The notes beneath the pieces were generated by a model. The model worked only from the letters and a program-made list of their open reading frames with translations. It was not told the origin of the DNA and did no database searches. The translations under genes were made by a program, and so were the position numbers. A DNA stretch of 64,000 nucleotides from Omphalotus guepiniiformis (Eukaryota > Basidiomycota > Agaricomycetes > Agaricales > Omphalotaceae). The DNA is taken from NCBI GenBank assembly GCA_028554645.1, contig JAQOOI010000075.1, forward strand, positions 558,001-622,000. Reading direction: 5' to 3'. Numbering within the stretch: the first letter of the stretch is position 1; each line of letters begins with the position of its first letter. Positions 1 to 12,513 of the stretch are shown here, piece by piece.

Positions 1-781
1 GAATCGCCAAGCGGGCCATTGTTACCAACAGCGCCAACAGGTCCGACAATACTAGTCGACGCAGATGCGGTCGACGAGGCAGCGGAGGCAGAGGCAGGAA
101 CGACCAAACTGCAATACAAATTAGAACACGTAGATCTTCATAGCACAAAAGTATACGCACGTGGTAGCAGAAGTGGTATCGACAACAGCAACGGAGGAGA
201 CACTGGCAACGGCAGAGGACGCGGCAGCAGCCGCAGAGGACGACACGGCGGCCAAGAGAGAAGCGGGCACACAGCTAGAGTCAGAGCTGTCTCCAATAGT
301 AATCTAGAAAACACGTTCAGGGTTAGATGCCACTTGGTTTTGATAGTAACGGGCTTACAGCGCCGGACCAAGCCTCTTCGTCGTTCGCATCAACCAAAGA
401 CAACATAACCTGGGTTCCAGTAGGAAGAGTGGGTTTCCAGGTCATGGAAAGTCCGTTGTGGTCGCCAAGGTCGACACTAGACAAGGTTGGGTTGAATATA
501 CAGGATTCCGGTGAAAGACACCATGGTGTACATACAGAGCATCGCTGCAAGGGTCGGCAGCGTCCACCACAATCAAATTATAGGGAGCAGCGGTGCTAGA
601 CCAAGTGATACGAACATCCTGGCACTGAAAACGCAAAGAATGAGTTATTGGGATAACAAAATGAAACCATTCAGGAGTTAAAAACCTGGTTAATGCTGGG
701 GGTATCAATGGTCAAATCGGCAAGGGCGCCTTGAATGGATGCAGCAGCGAAAAGAGCGACAGAAATGAGTGTGGCGAACAT
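1..781 (-). CDS. Ser/Ala-rich GPI-anchor-type surface protein (Kre9/Knh1-like Ig domain), 3' end outside the window
   Basis: The protein begins MFATLISVALFAAASIQGA, a clear secretion signal. A small beta-rich domain follows, with the pattern CQDVRITWSSTAAPYNLIVV and then DLGDHNGLSMTWKP..LPTGTQVMLSLVD. This is the layout of the fungal Kre9/Knh1-type Ig-like N-terminal domain (extracellular, cell-wall associated). After DSSDSSC the chain becomes almost pure Ser/Ala/Val/Thr, the usual stalk before a GPI anchor. At least three short introns are needed, for example one with donor GTGCGTATAC near 163. The ATG at 779-781 puts the signal peptide at residue 1. The C-terminus, including any GPI signal, lies beyond position 1, so the anchor is inferred from family habit. 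The exact role is unknown; related proteins are wall or membrane glycoproteins. Confidence 0.75.
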
Positions 782-817
782 CTTTCGTAGGATGAAAAGG
801 AGGGAAAGAGACAGGGA

Positions 818-823
818 TTTATA
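818..823 (-). promoter_or_regulatory. TATA box of the surface-protein gene
   Basis: On the minus strand the sequence CTATAAATCC lies about 37 nt upstream of the ATG at 781. A CT-rich leader of the kind common before fungal start codons follows it. Position and consensus both fit a core promoter with a very short 5' UTR. Inference from sequence only. Confidence 0.5.
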
Positions 824-1066
824 GCGCACGGAAGGTAAGAGGAGAGGGCAGTGTGTGGTAAGAAGAAAACGTTCAAAGTGAGTTCCCTCAAAAAGGCTGC
901 TGTACAAATATGCCACAACAACTTATCATAATCAAATTCCGCGAGGTAAAAACTTGGCACGGAACAATGGTTTATGGAAATTAGCAGACTGGGAGTTCAA
1001 ATTTCCGTCTTGACATCAATATTACTACATTAAACAAACGAGGTTCAGGCCTGCTATACAGTCTAC

Positions 1067-3758
1067 TTATAACTTGGCACCCTTGAACGTTGCAAGCATT
1101 GTCCTTTTCGTTATGCTAGAAAAAAAAAGTCCATCCAACAAAAGCATGGAAAACACGAGTCGCTATGGTCACCATCTAATCAATACATCGGGTACTTGGA
1201 CAACTCACCCAGAATGGACGACTGGCGAAGGAGTCTTCTTCAGTCCCTCGACCGCAACTCGCTCATCCACTGGAACAAACGGCCTCTTCCCAGAACCAAC
1301 ATATATCTGGAGGGGGAGGGAGGTAAGTTCATTTTATGATCCGCTGGTGACCCGTGACATATGGTGTATCACCCACCTGTCGTGGTCGCCATATTTTGAC
1401 CCCGCCCGGTTGAAGCATCATCTACACATGTATAATCAGCCCATCAAAGTTACCCGACTGAGACGGGGCCTGGGGACGGGACTTACTTGCCGCCAGTGGG
1501 CAAGCCATCCAACTACCCTGGGAACAGCGAATAACACTGGGAAGAAATCGAGTGGGAAGCCTGCTAGAAGTCAGTATGAAAAGTGTAACACCAAGGTATA
1601 TTCGTACCCATAGCACGATAAATGAGTCCGCTGTGTAAAAAGAGTGAGTTGGGACAGTGAGTTAGCTGCGGCCTCAGTTTCACGGACTTGACATAATTAC
1701 CTCCTGTAATACCACCGTCCATCACATATGATCAGAGACGGAGAAATTCATGGTCGTGCGGGGAATGGCGTACCAAAAATCAACATTAGGAGCTAACTTC
1801 CGTTTAATAAAGTACTCGTCCTTCATAGCAGCTTCATGAAGAGCCATTGCGGTCTCTAATAACTCGTCCCTCCCCGTCCTAGAAAACGCTGTCATTGAAA
1901 AACATATAGCCCAGAACACTCCTTCGACTAACACTTTGAAAACCTCATCGGCCGTCCTACGTACAATGAAAGAACGAGGATCTGACTGTTTAAAGTCAAA
2001 TCAGCAACTCATTAAGAATGATGACACAGTTGATCTCACCGTCTTGTAAACGCTAAAGACAACCAAAATCGGTAAATATTCTTCCATACAGCTCAGACGA
2101 CTCACCGGTGTCCGAATCCTGATAAAACCTTCTCGCGCTTCTTGACGGCCTCAAGGAATGCCGGAACATTGTCAGGACTATTATCGTCAAGTTAAATACT
2201 TCTTCTAGGTCAGCTGCTATCAATTCTACCTTCCAATCGAGATGAGCATGCGAATGACAGCCTCGTTTGCTCCACCTAAGCATTAACTCGGACTCAGTGC
2301 TAGTTACTTGAGAAGAGGAAGCTACAAACCATGCAGAGGGCCGCTAAATAAGCAACATTATTGAGCGTTATAGGAAGGGTACGAGAAAGGACGGCAGCTT
2401 ACTATAGTGAGGCACAGCCAGCGCTATAGTGACAAGCTCAGTTAAAACGTTGATAAACTGAAAGTCTAGCTTACGCTATCGCAGAATACGGATCGACCAA
2501 TGAACTCCCGGTCTGCAATACTGTCGTCGCCGAGGCATTCAGTTCATGATCGGCATGCAAGAGAAACAGGACATCCAAAGCCTTCTCCAAGACTGGATTC
2601 GGCTTGTAATCTCGTTGGCCGAGATAGTCCATTTGGTATAGAAATCTGATGCTTGTTTCAAAACCTTGAAGTAAAAGAAAAGAAATTCTGCGTACGATCC
2701 AGTATAGCTCAGACCAGTGGGAGGTGTGACAAAGTCCCTGCCTTGTCGAACGCGATAGGCCATGCTACGAGAAAGTTCAGAGGTGAACAGATTAACTAAA
2801 ATCAAGACCTACGCAGCGAGAGTAGTAGCTTTGCCGATTAGCCTGTATATCTGCTTGTCCATGACAGCAAGAGACTCTTTCGTGCCTTTCGTATAGAGCG
2901 TTTGACCTAGACAGAATGAGGGGCAGATTAAAGAGCATGCATGGTACCGCGCATACCTTTCAGAGAAGGGTTAGCTTCGCTATAATACGATCCCAAGTAG
3001 GCAAATGCGCTAGTAAGAATCGACATGGGATGCGCATCATATCTTTCGCAGTAGTCATTAGTACAATGAGCCGCAATACAAGCTATTCATTGCACACCTG
3101 AAGGAACGGAAGAATTGCTCTGCATCAGAATGTACAATTGAATGGTGCGTGACTTCATTCTCGAACACTTCGAATTGGGAGGCAGTGGGCAGCGAGCCAT
3201 ATATCAGGAGATAGGCTGTTGCGACCAGGATCATTTATGAGTTCCAGGATACGTTGAGGGTGGAAATACGCACCTGTCTCCAGATGCGAGGAGTGGAGGG
3301 CGAGTTCCTCAATCGGATATCCTCTGGAGAATGAAACGTTCAGCGTGTTTTCCTCAGGCGAGCAGTAGCGCTTTCAGCGGTTACCTGTAACGAAGAACTG
3401 TGTATACCAGTCAAATGAGCTGCATGTAATACAACGTGAACACAACAACCCACCTCCAGCTTCACCATCGATATAAGTGATTTCGCTCCGTATGACAGCC
3501 GTATTCAAGAACCCCTTGTCAGAGATTCTCAATCCTTTCTCGGTCTCATTCTCTTCCCTCTCGCCCTTGACACGAGCAGCCGACAAGGATTTGAACGCAG
3601 TAGCTGGAATGCTGTTGTCTTCAATGCTGCAAAAACACAGGAATCAGACACGCAAGTTATACTATTCAGACCACATACGGGATCTCGTATGTCTTGCCTG
3701 TACGATTATCACGCACAGAAAGACTGTTGTTCGAAGCTGAATCTAATGGCCTGCCCAT
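1067..3758 (-). CDS. Citrate synthase, peroxisomal type (C-terminal AKL)
   Basis: Condenses acetyl-CoA and oxaloacetate to citrate. The exons spell family landmarks in order: RTGKTYEIP near the start, GFLNTAVIRSEITYIDGEAG, RGYPIEELALHSSHLETG, YDAHPMSILTSAFAYLGSYY, GRDFVTPPTGLSYTGS, LLHADHELNASA with a catalytic His, LGGANEAVIRMLI, VLSGFGHRVYKT with another catalytic His, DPRSFIVRR (substrate Arg), NVDFWSGLIYRAMG and AVPRVVGWLAHWRQ. The N-terminus (MGRPLDSASNNSLSV) has no mitochondrial presequence. The last exon (1067-1115) encodes a tail ending GAKL, a PTS1 peroxisomal signal, so this is probably the glyoxylate-cycle isoform rather than the mitochondrial one. About nine or ten short introns break the gene. 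The start at 3756-3758 gives the conserved lead-in to the first family block. Exon ends are by eye. Confidence 0.93.
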
Positions 3759-4152
3759 AGTATCGACGACAAAGATGATCTTAGTTGGGCGTAAAGGTTA
3801 AAGTCACAAAGCTGAGAGCCTAGCAGGTCGGATCATACTTATAGGTATGCATATACGAAAGCTAATTCATTCAGTAAGTCCAAGTCGGCTTCATACCTTG
3901 ACGCGTCCAAATCACATGCAAGTCAACTATTCAACTGCCTCACTGTTTTGAAATAATATACATTACATAGCTATAGTCTGTCAGTCTAATGATCGTGTTC
4001 GTAATCTAATATGTAGAAGAGTAGTAGTGTCTATGCACATATGAGTCGTCAAGGTCCAAGCAAATGCACTAAAATGTTATGACAATTAACCCCGGCGTCG
4101 GGTAGAGGATAGCAGAAATGTGGATCTTTTATATACCCCTTCAAGCAAGGTA
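3759..4152. other. Intergenic: citrate synthase promoter side
   Basis: About 390 nt between the citrate synthase start and the 3' end of the next minus-strand gene. It is AT-rich, with no open frame resembling a protein and no convincing repeat. It should hold the citrate synthase promoter, but I see no certain TATA box. Confidence 0.4.
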
Positions 4153-5495
4153 TCATTTCTTCAGCAGCCGTTCATGTAGTTCCGCCCCTTTTAATCTGGC
4201 TCGCAGATACTCCAAACGAGCTTCATATCGTCCTATCACTTCCAGCTTTCGTCTACGAACGTCCGCAACCTCAGCATCATCAACCGCAAATGATTCCTCC
4301 CGATGCGATTGTGATGAAGATGGCTCGTCCTCTGAAAGAATAGTCAAAGGGAGATGGCTCGTACTCCTAGATTTCTTGATGCTGCCGAAACGTGTCACGG
4401 ACAGAAGGGATGATGCATGTGATGCAATGGAAGAACTCGAATTCTTCCGACGTATTGATGGGGGTGTTGTAAGGGGTGCCTTGGATTGTTTGCGTGCGGA
4501 GGACGCTCGCATTGAGGATGGCGTCGAATAAGTGGGGCGCGGCGTAGAATCTGATCGCACCCTTCGAGGGGTCGCAGGTGGTGCAGTTGTTGGCCATACT
4601 GGAAGGGCGGTGGTGGATGTCGCGGGGCCATAACGAGAGCGTCCCTGCCACTTGGCAATCGCAGACTGCTCAAGCTCATCAAAGGCGTCAACTAGCCGCT
4701 TACCTTCCGCTTCCAAGTCGAAAATAGCCTGTCTAATTTCACGGGTGGTGCTAAAGCCCCCATCATCAAAGATGCCATCGTTGAGGACAGACCCCGATAG
4801 ACTGATCTTTGAAGTGGAAGAAGATGGAAAATTTTCTCCCGAACGGGACGGACTCATAGGCGGAGAAAGAGGTCCATAACTCTTCTGTGAGAAGGATGAT
4901 ATGGAATCGGGATGGGTACAGGTCGATGTAGAATTTATGGACGTCATATCAATGCTGGCCTTTCTAGTCAGGTGCGGAATGAGTGCGCGCTTGAGGCTAA
5001 TGGTTGTAGAGACAGGCGGGGCGTCAAGGACAGGGGCTGGATAATCCTTCACTGAAGGCCTACGGCCGGTCGCTCTTCGGATGAGGCTCGCAACTCCTGA
5101 AGTTACAGAAGATTTAGCTCGAGAAGGGGGTGAAGGAGACGAAGCTCTTGGAGTATTGGATGGTGCGAACTCGACTTGTTTCTTCTTGGGAGAAGAGAGA
5201 AGCTGAGAAGTGGAAGTAGCTGAGATATGCGTCCAGGATGAGCATTGAAGGCTGAAGGACAGGTGGTAGAACCTACAAGCATGAGTGGAAGCAGAATGGG
5301 GCACAACCGGCACTTCAACAGGCAAGACAGCGTTTCCCGAGTACCGCTCGAACGCATCTTGACGGAGAAGTCGGTACTCGTCGTCGCTGCAAGTGAGAAT
5401 TAGTGCGATGTTCTCTAGATGTAACGAAAAACAAACTCTAGTAGGCCCTGGGCGTTCGCAGCAGCGAGCTCATTGAGACGAAGGGCTAACGCCAT
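4153..5495 (-). CDS. Uncharacterised Ser/Pro-rich protein with C-terminal coiled coil
   Basis: A short first exon encodes MALALRLNELAAANAQGLL. An intron follows (donor GTTTGTTTTT, acceptor CACTTGCAG), then an exon with DDDEYRLLRQDAFERYSGNA, and probably a second short intron after STHA. The remainder is a long, mostly disordered chain rich in Ser, Pro, Thr and Arg. Two ordered stretches stand out: IRQAIFDLEAEGKRLVDAF with the following residues in the centre, and a charged helix at the end (VADVRRRKLEVIGRYEARLE) that looks like a coiled coil. No enzyme motif, signal peptide or membrane segment is visible. The spliced frame stays open from 5495 to the stop at 4153, and the two helical segments look conserved, which supports a real gene. 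Function unknown. Confidence 0.75.
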
Positions 5496-6005
5496 GAAGG
5501 ACACGGGAAGAAAGATGGGAATGCCATTAGGGGCAGTTTTTTAAAAAATCCCCAGATCATCATCGCCGCTGTCATTGGGCAAGGTTACTCTACGTATAGA
5601 TTATTTGTTATGTTGCCTGAAGATGAACATGCTTGTAATTATGATGGACACCCAGAATTACAGCCCATGAATTCTTCAAGGAATATCGACCATTGTTGTG
5701 GTTACTTTTCAATCTTTGATCTGGCTGGAACGAGTACAGAATCACACACAGCATGGGTAGAAGAAGCAGTACTTATATGCCACATACTCGGGGCCTGTCG
5801 TCAGGAATCAGAACAACAAAGTATCCAGCTGTGATACAAAAATCGTATGTTATAGAAATAAAAGCACGTATAATAAAAGTATATACATAATACTAAGTAC
5901 ATATGTGTTAGTAGTTTTAGTAGCTGAGAGCGCACGTGCCATCCCTGCGTTTGTTCTTTTGGCAACGCGACTCGTACGATTCATATTTCTCTTTCTTTCA
6001 CTCCC
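5496..6005. other. Divergent promoter region, ERG24 side
   Basis: About 510 nt between two divergent genes. It holds a CACGTG box at 5933-5938 and a pyrimidine-rich leader just before the ERG24 ATG. A 74-codon open stretch at 5610-5834 has no protein-like features and is left uncalled. Confidence 0.45.
5933..5938. promoter_or_regulatory. CACGTG box upstream of ERG24
   Basis: Palindromic CACGTG, 67 nt before the ERG24 start codon. Such E/G-boxes bind bHLH factors in fungi (Cbf1-type, SREBP-type). The same hexamer occurs at similar distances before several other genes here. The binding factor is not known. Confidence 0.4.
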
Positions 6006-7595
6006 ATGTCGTCTTCAAAGTCTTCTAATGCAGACCTGAATCCCCGCACAACGAAATACGAATTCCTTGGTCCTCCAGGCGCCTTGTTCATCTCCCTTGC
6101 TGTACCGATCACAACGTATGCTCTCTACTTCGGCTGTTCAGAGGAATCCGGTGGTTGCCCTCCCAAAGATCTGTCTACCATTCCGGATCGCGTCACTCTC
6201 GCTCTCTCGAATCCTGAATGGTGGAAAGGCCTTTGGGACACCCAAGCATCCTTGATCTATCTGGCATGGTACGCGTTTTGCGTCGTGTCTTGGGCTGTCT
6301 TACCCGGAGCGGTCGTGGAAGGCATTAAGATGAGGAATGGGGAGACAAAGAAATACAAGATTAATGGTTTGTTTATACATCATAACTGCAATCCCGTCCA
6401 TTACTTATGTATTGTAGCTATGGCCACGTTCTTGCTTGCTATGGGTATCACGACTGGCGTCATTTACCGTTACGGCCCAGAAGCTTTCACGATTCTCTAC
6501 GAGAAATGGGTCGGATTCGTCACTGCATCTATCTTGATGTCAGTCTTCCAAGCTATCATGGTCTATGCCATGTCGTTCCAGCCGGGAAAACTTCTCGCGC
6601 TTGGTGGAAATTCCGGCAATTTCATCTATGATGTGCGCTCCTGTGTCAAACTTCGCATTTACTTCGTTGACACTCTCTCAGTTTTATATTGGTCGCGAGC
6701 TCAATCCTTCAATCGGCTCATTTGACATCAAATCTTTCAACGAGCTCCGTCCTGGACTGATTCTTTGGACTTTGATTGATATTAGTATGGCTTGCGAGCA
6801 GGCAGTCCGTCGCGGAGGCTTGGCGAACGTTACAGACTCACTCTGGCTGGTCCTCTTCTTCCAGATAGGCTACGTTGCTGATAGTCTATACAATGAGCCC
6901 GCTATATTAACAACTATGGACATCACCACTGACGGGTTCGGGTTCATGCTTTCTGTCGGTGACCTGGCTTGGGTGCCTTTCGTGTACTCCCTGCAAGCAA
7001 GATATCTCGCTTTCAAGCAGGTAGAGCTAGGACCCGTGCTGACTGCTGTGATCTTCCTCGTCAATGCCACTGGTTACTATATCTTCCGCGACGCCAATGG
7101 AGAGAAGAATGATTTCCGTAATGGAAGAAACCCAAAGAGTAAGCGTGCGACCTTTCTCATCCACAGTTTTTTTGACTCGTCGTGGCGTGGCCTTGCAGAC
7201 CTCCAGTACTTCACCACAAAATCCGGCTCCAAGTTGCTTACTTCCGGATGGTGGGGACGCTCGAGACACCCCAACTACCTGTAAGTTGTCTTCCTTAGAG
7301 TATTCCCACTCTATTGACTGTCTCGCCTGCGCAGCGGTGACATTCTCATGGCATTGGCATGGTCACTTCCTACTGGGTTTGAAACTCCCATCACCTACTT
7401 CTACGTCACATACTTTGCAGTGCTATTGATTCACCGACAACTGCGTGACGATGAAAACTGCGAAAAGAAGTACGTATACTATTTTCGTTCGTTGCATAGA
7501 TTTTCTGATTATTTTTCTGGTACGATAGGTATGGCGAAGATTGGGAGAAATACAAGAAAATCGTTCCGTATCGTATCATTCCATACATTTACTAA
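6006..7595 (+). CDS. ERG24: Delta(14)-sterol reductase (ERG24 / lamin B receptor family)
   Basis: Reduces the C14-C15 double bond of 4,4-dimethyl-ergosta-trienol in ergosterol synthesis, using NADPH, in the ER membrane. The chain has many hydrophobic spans. It carries the family hallmarks FYIGRELNPSIGSFDIKSF and FNELRPGLILW, a late [20 protein letters not shown] block, and the terminal motif YGEDWEKYKKIVPYRIIPYI. The ERG24/ERG4 family shares these last two blocks. The short length and the FYIGRELNP form favour C-14 over C-24(28) reductase. Splice joins include KYKIN/AMATF near 6368, IYD/FYIG near 6630, RNPK/NLQYF near 7140, NYL/GDI near 7280 and CEKK/YGED near 7470. The ATG at 6006 follows a pyrimidine-rich leader. 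All joins keep frame. Confidence 0.93.
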
Positions 7596-8318
7596 TTTCT
7601 TTTTGGTGGTTGTCGTCTCACGTTGCGGATATGGATGCGCAGCGCCTTATGTTACTTGATCATCGGTGTACCACTGGACACTGTACTACATACTCTCTTG
7701 AAGGACTCTTTTTAGCTTGGTCTCCTGTCCGAGTCGTATTCGTCAGACCAAGACGAAGAAAGACCAAAGCACTCTCAAAAGGATGCCAATGCAAAGGAGA
7801 CCAAGACTACTAATCATCAAGGCTGCCAATAAAGACATGGAATTGAGATCACTAAGATACGGTGTTGCTTTCTTATATGCTTAAATTCGTGAAAAAGTAT
7901 CGAGAGTGGTGATACATTGTTAGACACGGCGACTGACTCATAGGACTCACAACATCAAGGCATTTCCCTCCGAGCAAGGAACCGTTGATGAGATAGAAAG
8001 CTCAAGTCATTCTATCAGCTGCAGTGGTTCGAATACGATCGTAAGAGCGGTAAAAGTTAGTCAGTATAAAATTCAAATTATTCCATGTGAGGGCCATTCT
8101 TGTCGACGGATAGGTGTCTGGACAAAGGACCGTGTTGATGAATTCCGGTCAGAAGAGTATGGCAGCATCCAAAAGTTGTCGGGCCTGGAGGCGGAAGAAA
8201 CCTTCGCTTGCCGCATTATCTTATCTTATCAGTGGCATCACGTGCCACAGAAATCTCTAAATTTCCCACTGACACTCTCTGACACTCAAGTTTCTACAGT
8301 CCTGTCTGACCCGCACAC
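7596..8318. other. Intergenic between ERG24 and PAM18
   Basis: About 720 nt without a supportable gene. It contains an AP-1/Gcn4-type TGACTCA at 7934-7940, a run of overlapping GATA sites near 8217-8230 (TTATCTTATCTTATC on the plus strand), and a CACGTG box at 8239-8244. The open frame at 7541-7813 is out of frame with ERG24 and looks random. Confidence 0.45.
8239..8244. promoter_or_regulatory. CACGTG box upstream of PAM18
   Basis: CACGTG inside the near-palindrome GTGGCATCACGTGCCAC, 74 nt before the PAM18 start codon and just downstream of a triple GATA run. Likely promoter elements; the factors are unknown. Confidence 0.4.
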
Positions 8319-8708
8319 ATGTCTACACCCATCATCGTAGGAGTCGGCGCCATAGCTGCTGCCTTAGCTGGCAGACAATTTCTTCGAAGAGCTGGGAAGA
8401 GCGCTGCAGACGAATGGGTGAAAGGAGGGTTTAGAGCCAAGATGGACAGGAAGGAGGCTATAGCTATTCTAGGGCTCAAGTGCGTTTCCTTTTCATCCTT
8501 TTCATAGCTTAGATTCACTCAACGTTGACATACTTTTGTCTTTGGCTTGTTTTTTCACAGAGATGGTCCTCAGTTGCGTCTGAAGCTTAAAGATGCGCAC
8601 CGTCAAATAATGCTCGCAAATCATCCGGACAGAGGAGGGTCGCCGTACCTTGCCAGTAAAATCAATGAAGCAAAGGATTTACTAGATAAACAAGACGGGA
8701 GACGGTGA
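8319..8708 (+). CDS. PAM18: Mitochondrial import motor J-protein Pam18/Tim14
   Basis: Two exons, 8319-8479 and 8561-8708, give a protein of 102 residues. The N-terminus has a single hydrophobic span ([18 protein letters not shown]) followed by Arg, as in inner-membrane Tim14. The rest is a J domain with the diagnostic HPD tripeptide in [20 protein letters not shown]. Pam18 stimulates mitochondrial Hsp70 (Ssc1) at the TIM23 channel. The alternative family member, Pam16, lacks HPD, so this is the active partner. Size and layout match the family and no residue is missing. Confidence 0.93.
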
Positions 8709-9130
8709 TACCGTTGACGCTATTGAGGGTTTTCGGTGAGGTTTGGTTATTTTGCGCTGTCTAACGATTTGCTCACGTTTTTTTCGTTATACTATTGTTT
8801 TCACCTATCATTGTAGCCGTGTAATCTTTGATATCAAATTTCCCTACTCTAATCCTACAGTGTACGCTCGCCGAATTCTATCAATGAGAACCTCAAGAGT
8901 TCCGACTTGGAGGCTAGACGTCTCTCCGCTCCAGAAACGGAAGAAAGCCAACGGACGTTGGATACCAGTTCAGTACAAAGTCCGCTCTAAGGAGACACCG
9001 TAGAATGGTTCAGGACAGTCGTTCGTAAACTGATTCGAATATACACTTTGACTAGATGGCGCCAGACGAAGTTTAAGATAATACTGGGCATAGACTGAAC
9101 ATGACATGGCTTAATGAAGCAAACGCCAAC
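8709..9130. other. Convergent 3' region between PAM18 and the Yip gene
   Basis: About 420 nt between two converging stop codons, presumably both 3' UTRs. An 86-codon open stretch at 8743-9003 has no recognisable features and no intron or promoter context, so I do not call it. Confidence 0.4.
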
Positions 9131-10429
9131 TCATTGTATCAAAATCATCCAAGCCAAAATGAAGTAGAAAAGTCTGTTGGTGATTGCTCGTCAGTACCTC
9201 GGTATGCATCAAGTGCCGGCGACTCACAATAGGGGATATACAGCCAGTAAAATACGCTGTGGTTCTATTTTTGTGCCGTCCAGGAAGTTCACGGAGGCTG
9301 TCAATCGAATTTTAATTAGCCAAACCGAAAACATTAAGGAACTAGACCGCACCCCAGATACACCAAGCCCAAGCCAGTAGAGCTATGGGCGCGCGCACGT
9401 AGATGACATGAACGAAGCACGATATAAGAGCGGCGATGACGAGTGGAGCTATGCAGTACCCCAGGACACATAACCCTTGGAAGAAAGACCTGTAAAAGGA
9501 TGTGAGCGTAGCTCAGTGAAAGCAACAGAAAGCTAGCCTACACCCTACCACCAAGTAACTATGTGATCATGTCAGTAAATACGAGAAATATGATAGCCTA
9601 AACATACCTTCGCTTGAACAGTGACAGCAAGTGCGCCCAGGGAGCATATAACGATCACGCTCGTGAATACATTGAGGGCCTGACTTGGGGGTGCCTATAG
9701 TAAAGTCGTAAGAGACGGGCGCAATTCTGCGAAAGTGAACGCGCAAACATTGATGCTGAGCATGATTCCGAGCAAAAGGCAAAGCAATAGAGGTCCCCAT
9801 AAATCCCAGTCTCTGTGTTATGGTATCAGTGGTCGCCTCATGAATGCCGGAAAAGAGCACAACCTCAGGACTTCGCGACCACTTTCCCTGCGCGGATATA
9901 CGACTTGAATGAGTTTCGAGTAAATTGACATCAGATCACGAGTCTGTAAGTATTGGACGATTAGGTTTAGTTATACGCGAAGATGCGACAGTGCGGGACA
10001 ACTCACTATTGTCGCTGATACAGGTTCGTCCAGAGTGTCAATGCCCGTGTATCTGAGTGTCTATCAGGAGCCAGGAGTTATCCAAATGAAGTCAATACAT
10101 ACCGTGTTTCTACTTGAACACCTCCAATAGTTTGACGAGCCGAACGCGGGGCGCTTCCGTTGGCAGAACTTCCAATGTTTCCTGAAAGAGGATTTGAGCT
10201 CCCAGACGGTTGACCTAGTTGTTCTGGTTCTCTGGCGCGAGTCTTGCCCTTGTCCGGTAACGGTGATTGGGCCATCGAAGGATGAGAGAAGCCGGGGATG
10301 TTTTCCTCATCGAGATCGTCGTCGTCGTCTATAGAGAAGTGAGTAATGAGCGTGAGGTCCACATTTTCCGTGATTACCTGCTTGAATAAATTGAGAACTG
10401 GCAGTCAAAGGTGTTGTTGCAGAGTCCAT
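9131..10429 (-). CDS. Yip1-domain Golgi/ER membrane protein, YIPF6/Yip4-like
   Basis: The N-terminal third is acidic and polar (ADDDDDLDEENIPGFSHPSM), ending near QTIGGVQVETRY. The Yip1 domain then appears over several tiny exons: DTLDEPVSATI, RDLMSIYSKLIQVVYP, DWDLWGPLLLCLLLGIMLSI, APPSQALNVFTSVIVICSLG, FFQGLCVLGYCIAPLVIAAL, then NFLDGTKIEPQRILLAVYPL and LLFYFILAWMILIQ-stop. These are the typical Yip1 membrane segments, and the NFLDG.K..R..LA.YP.LLFY ending is characteristic of YIPF6. Yip proteins bind Ypt/Rab GTPases and act in ER-Golgi vesicle traffic. At least seven introns occur. The gene shares a promoter of about 185 nt with RPT2. Confidence 0.87.
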
Positions 10430-10497
10430 TGCGTGCGACTTGAAGTCAGGGAAGCTGCTCAGCTGGCGGATTGCACGTCGCTCGCGTGGCAGTCGGT

Positions 10498-10503
10498 CAC
10501 GTG
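10498..10503. promoter_or_regulatory. CACGTG box in the shared Yip/RPT2 promoter
   Basis: CACGTG lies 69 nt from the Yip-gene ATG (10429) and 111 nt from the RPT2 ATG (10615), the only strong hexamer I see in this bidirectional promoter. I did not find a yeast-style proteasome element (GGTGGCAAA). Confidence 0.4.
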
Positions 10504-10614
10504 AAAGACGGACTTGGAAATTCTTCCCGGTTCGGACACTGACGCGTCGCTCTCAATTCACGTCTCGTTAAGAACCTTAACTTTCATCTACCGTCTTGTC
10601 ATACATCTTTTATC

Positions 10615-12232
<1,618 letters not shown>

Positions 12233-12513
12233 GTGCTGTGCTGTTTGTGCTTCTGTTCGTGATTCGTGTTGAATCAAGCTTTTCATTATCATTGCCCTAC
12301 TCGCATATAATCCGATTTGAACACTCGTGTATGTACCACGATAAGCTCTCGAACTTCGATCTCTTCGTACGCGACTCATGTGATGTAAATGAGTCTAACA
12401 TGCGGAACGTCGCTCAAATGTTTGCAACTTGCCAACCTAACCATCGAGTCGCTATTATCGCGCCCCCCCAATCAGGCTCTATAGGAATCCATGTACAATA
12501 TCAATACAATCCG

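Noticed and set aside
1074..1613. 179-codon open stretch on the plus strand
   Set aside because: Lies antisense over the last exons and introns of citrate synthase, whose conserved motifs and splice sites read clearly on the minus strand.
7960..8040. tRNA gene, because of a B-box-like GGTTCGAAT at 8025
   Set aside because: No A box at proper distance and no cloverleaf stems could be paired.
8743..9003. 86-codon plus-strand frame between PAM18 and the Yip gene
   Set aside because: Sits in converging 3' UTRs, has no intron or motif, and begins only 35 nt after the PAM18 stop.
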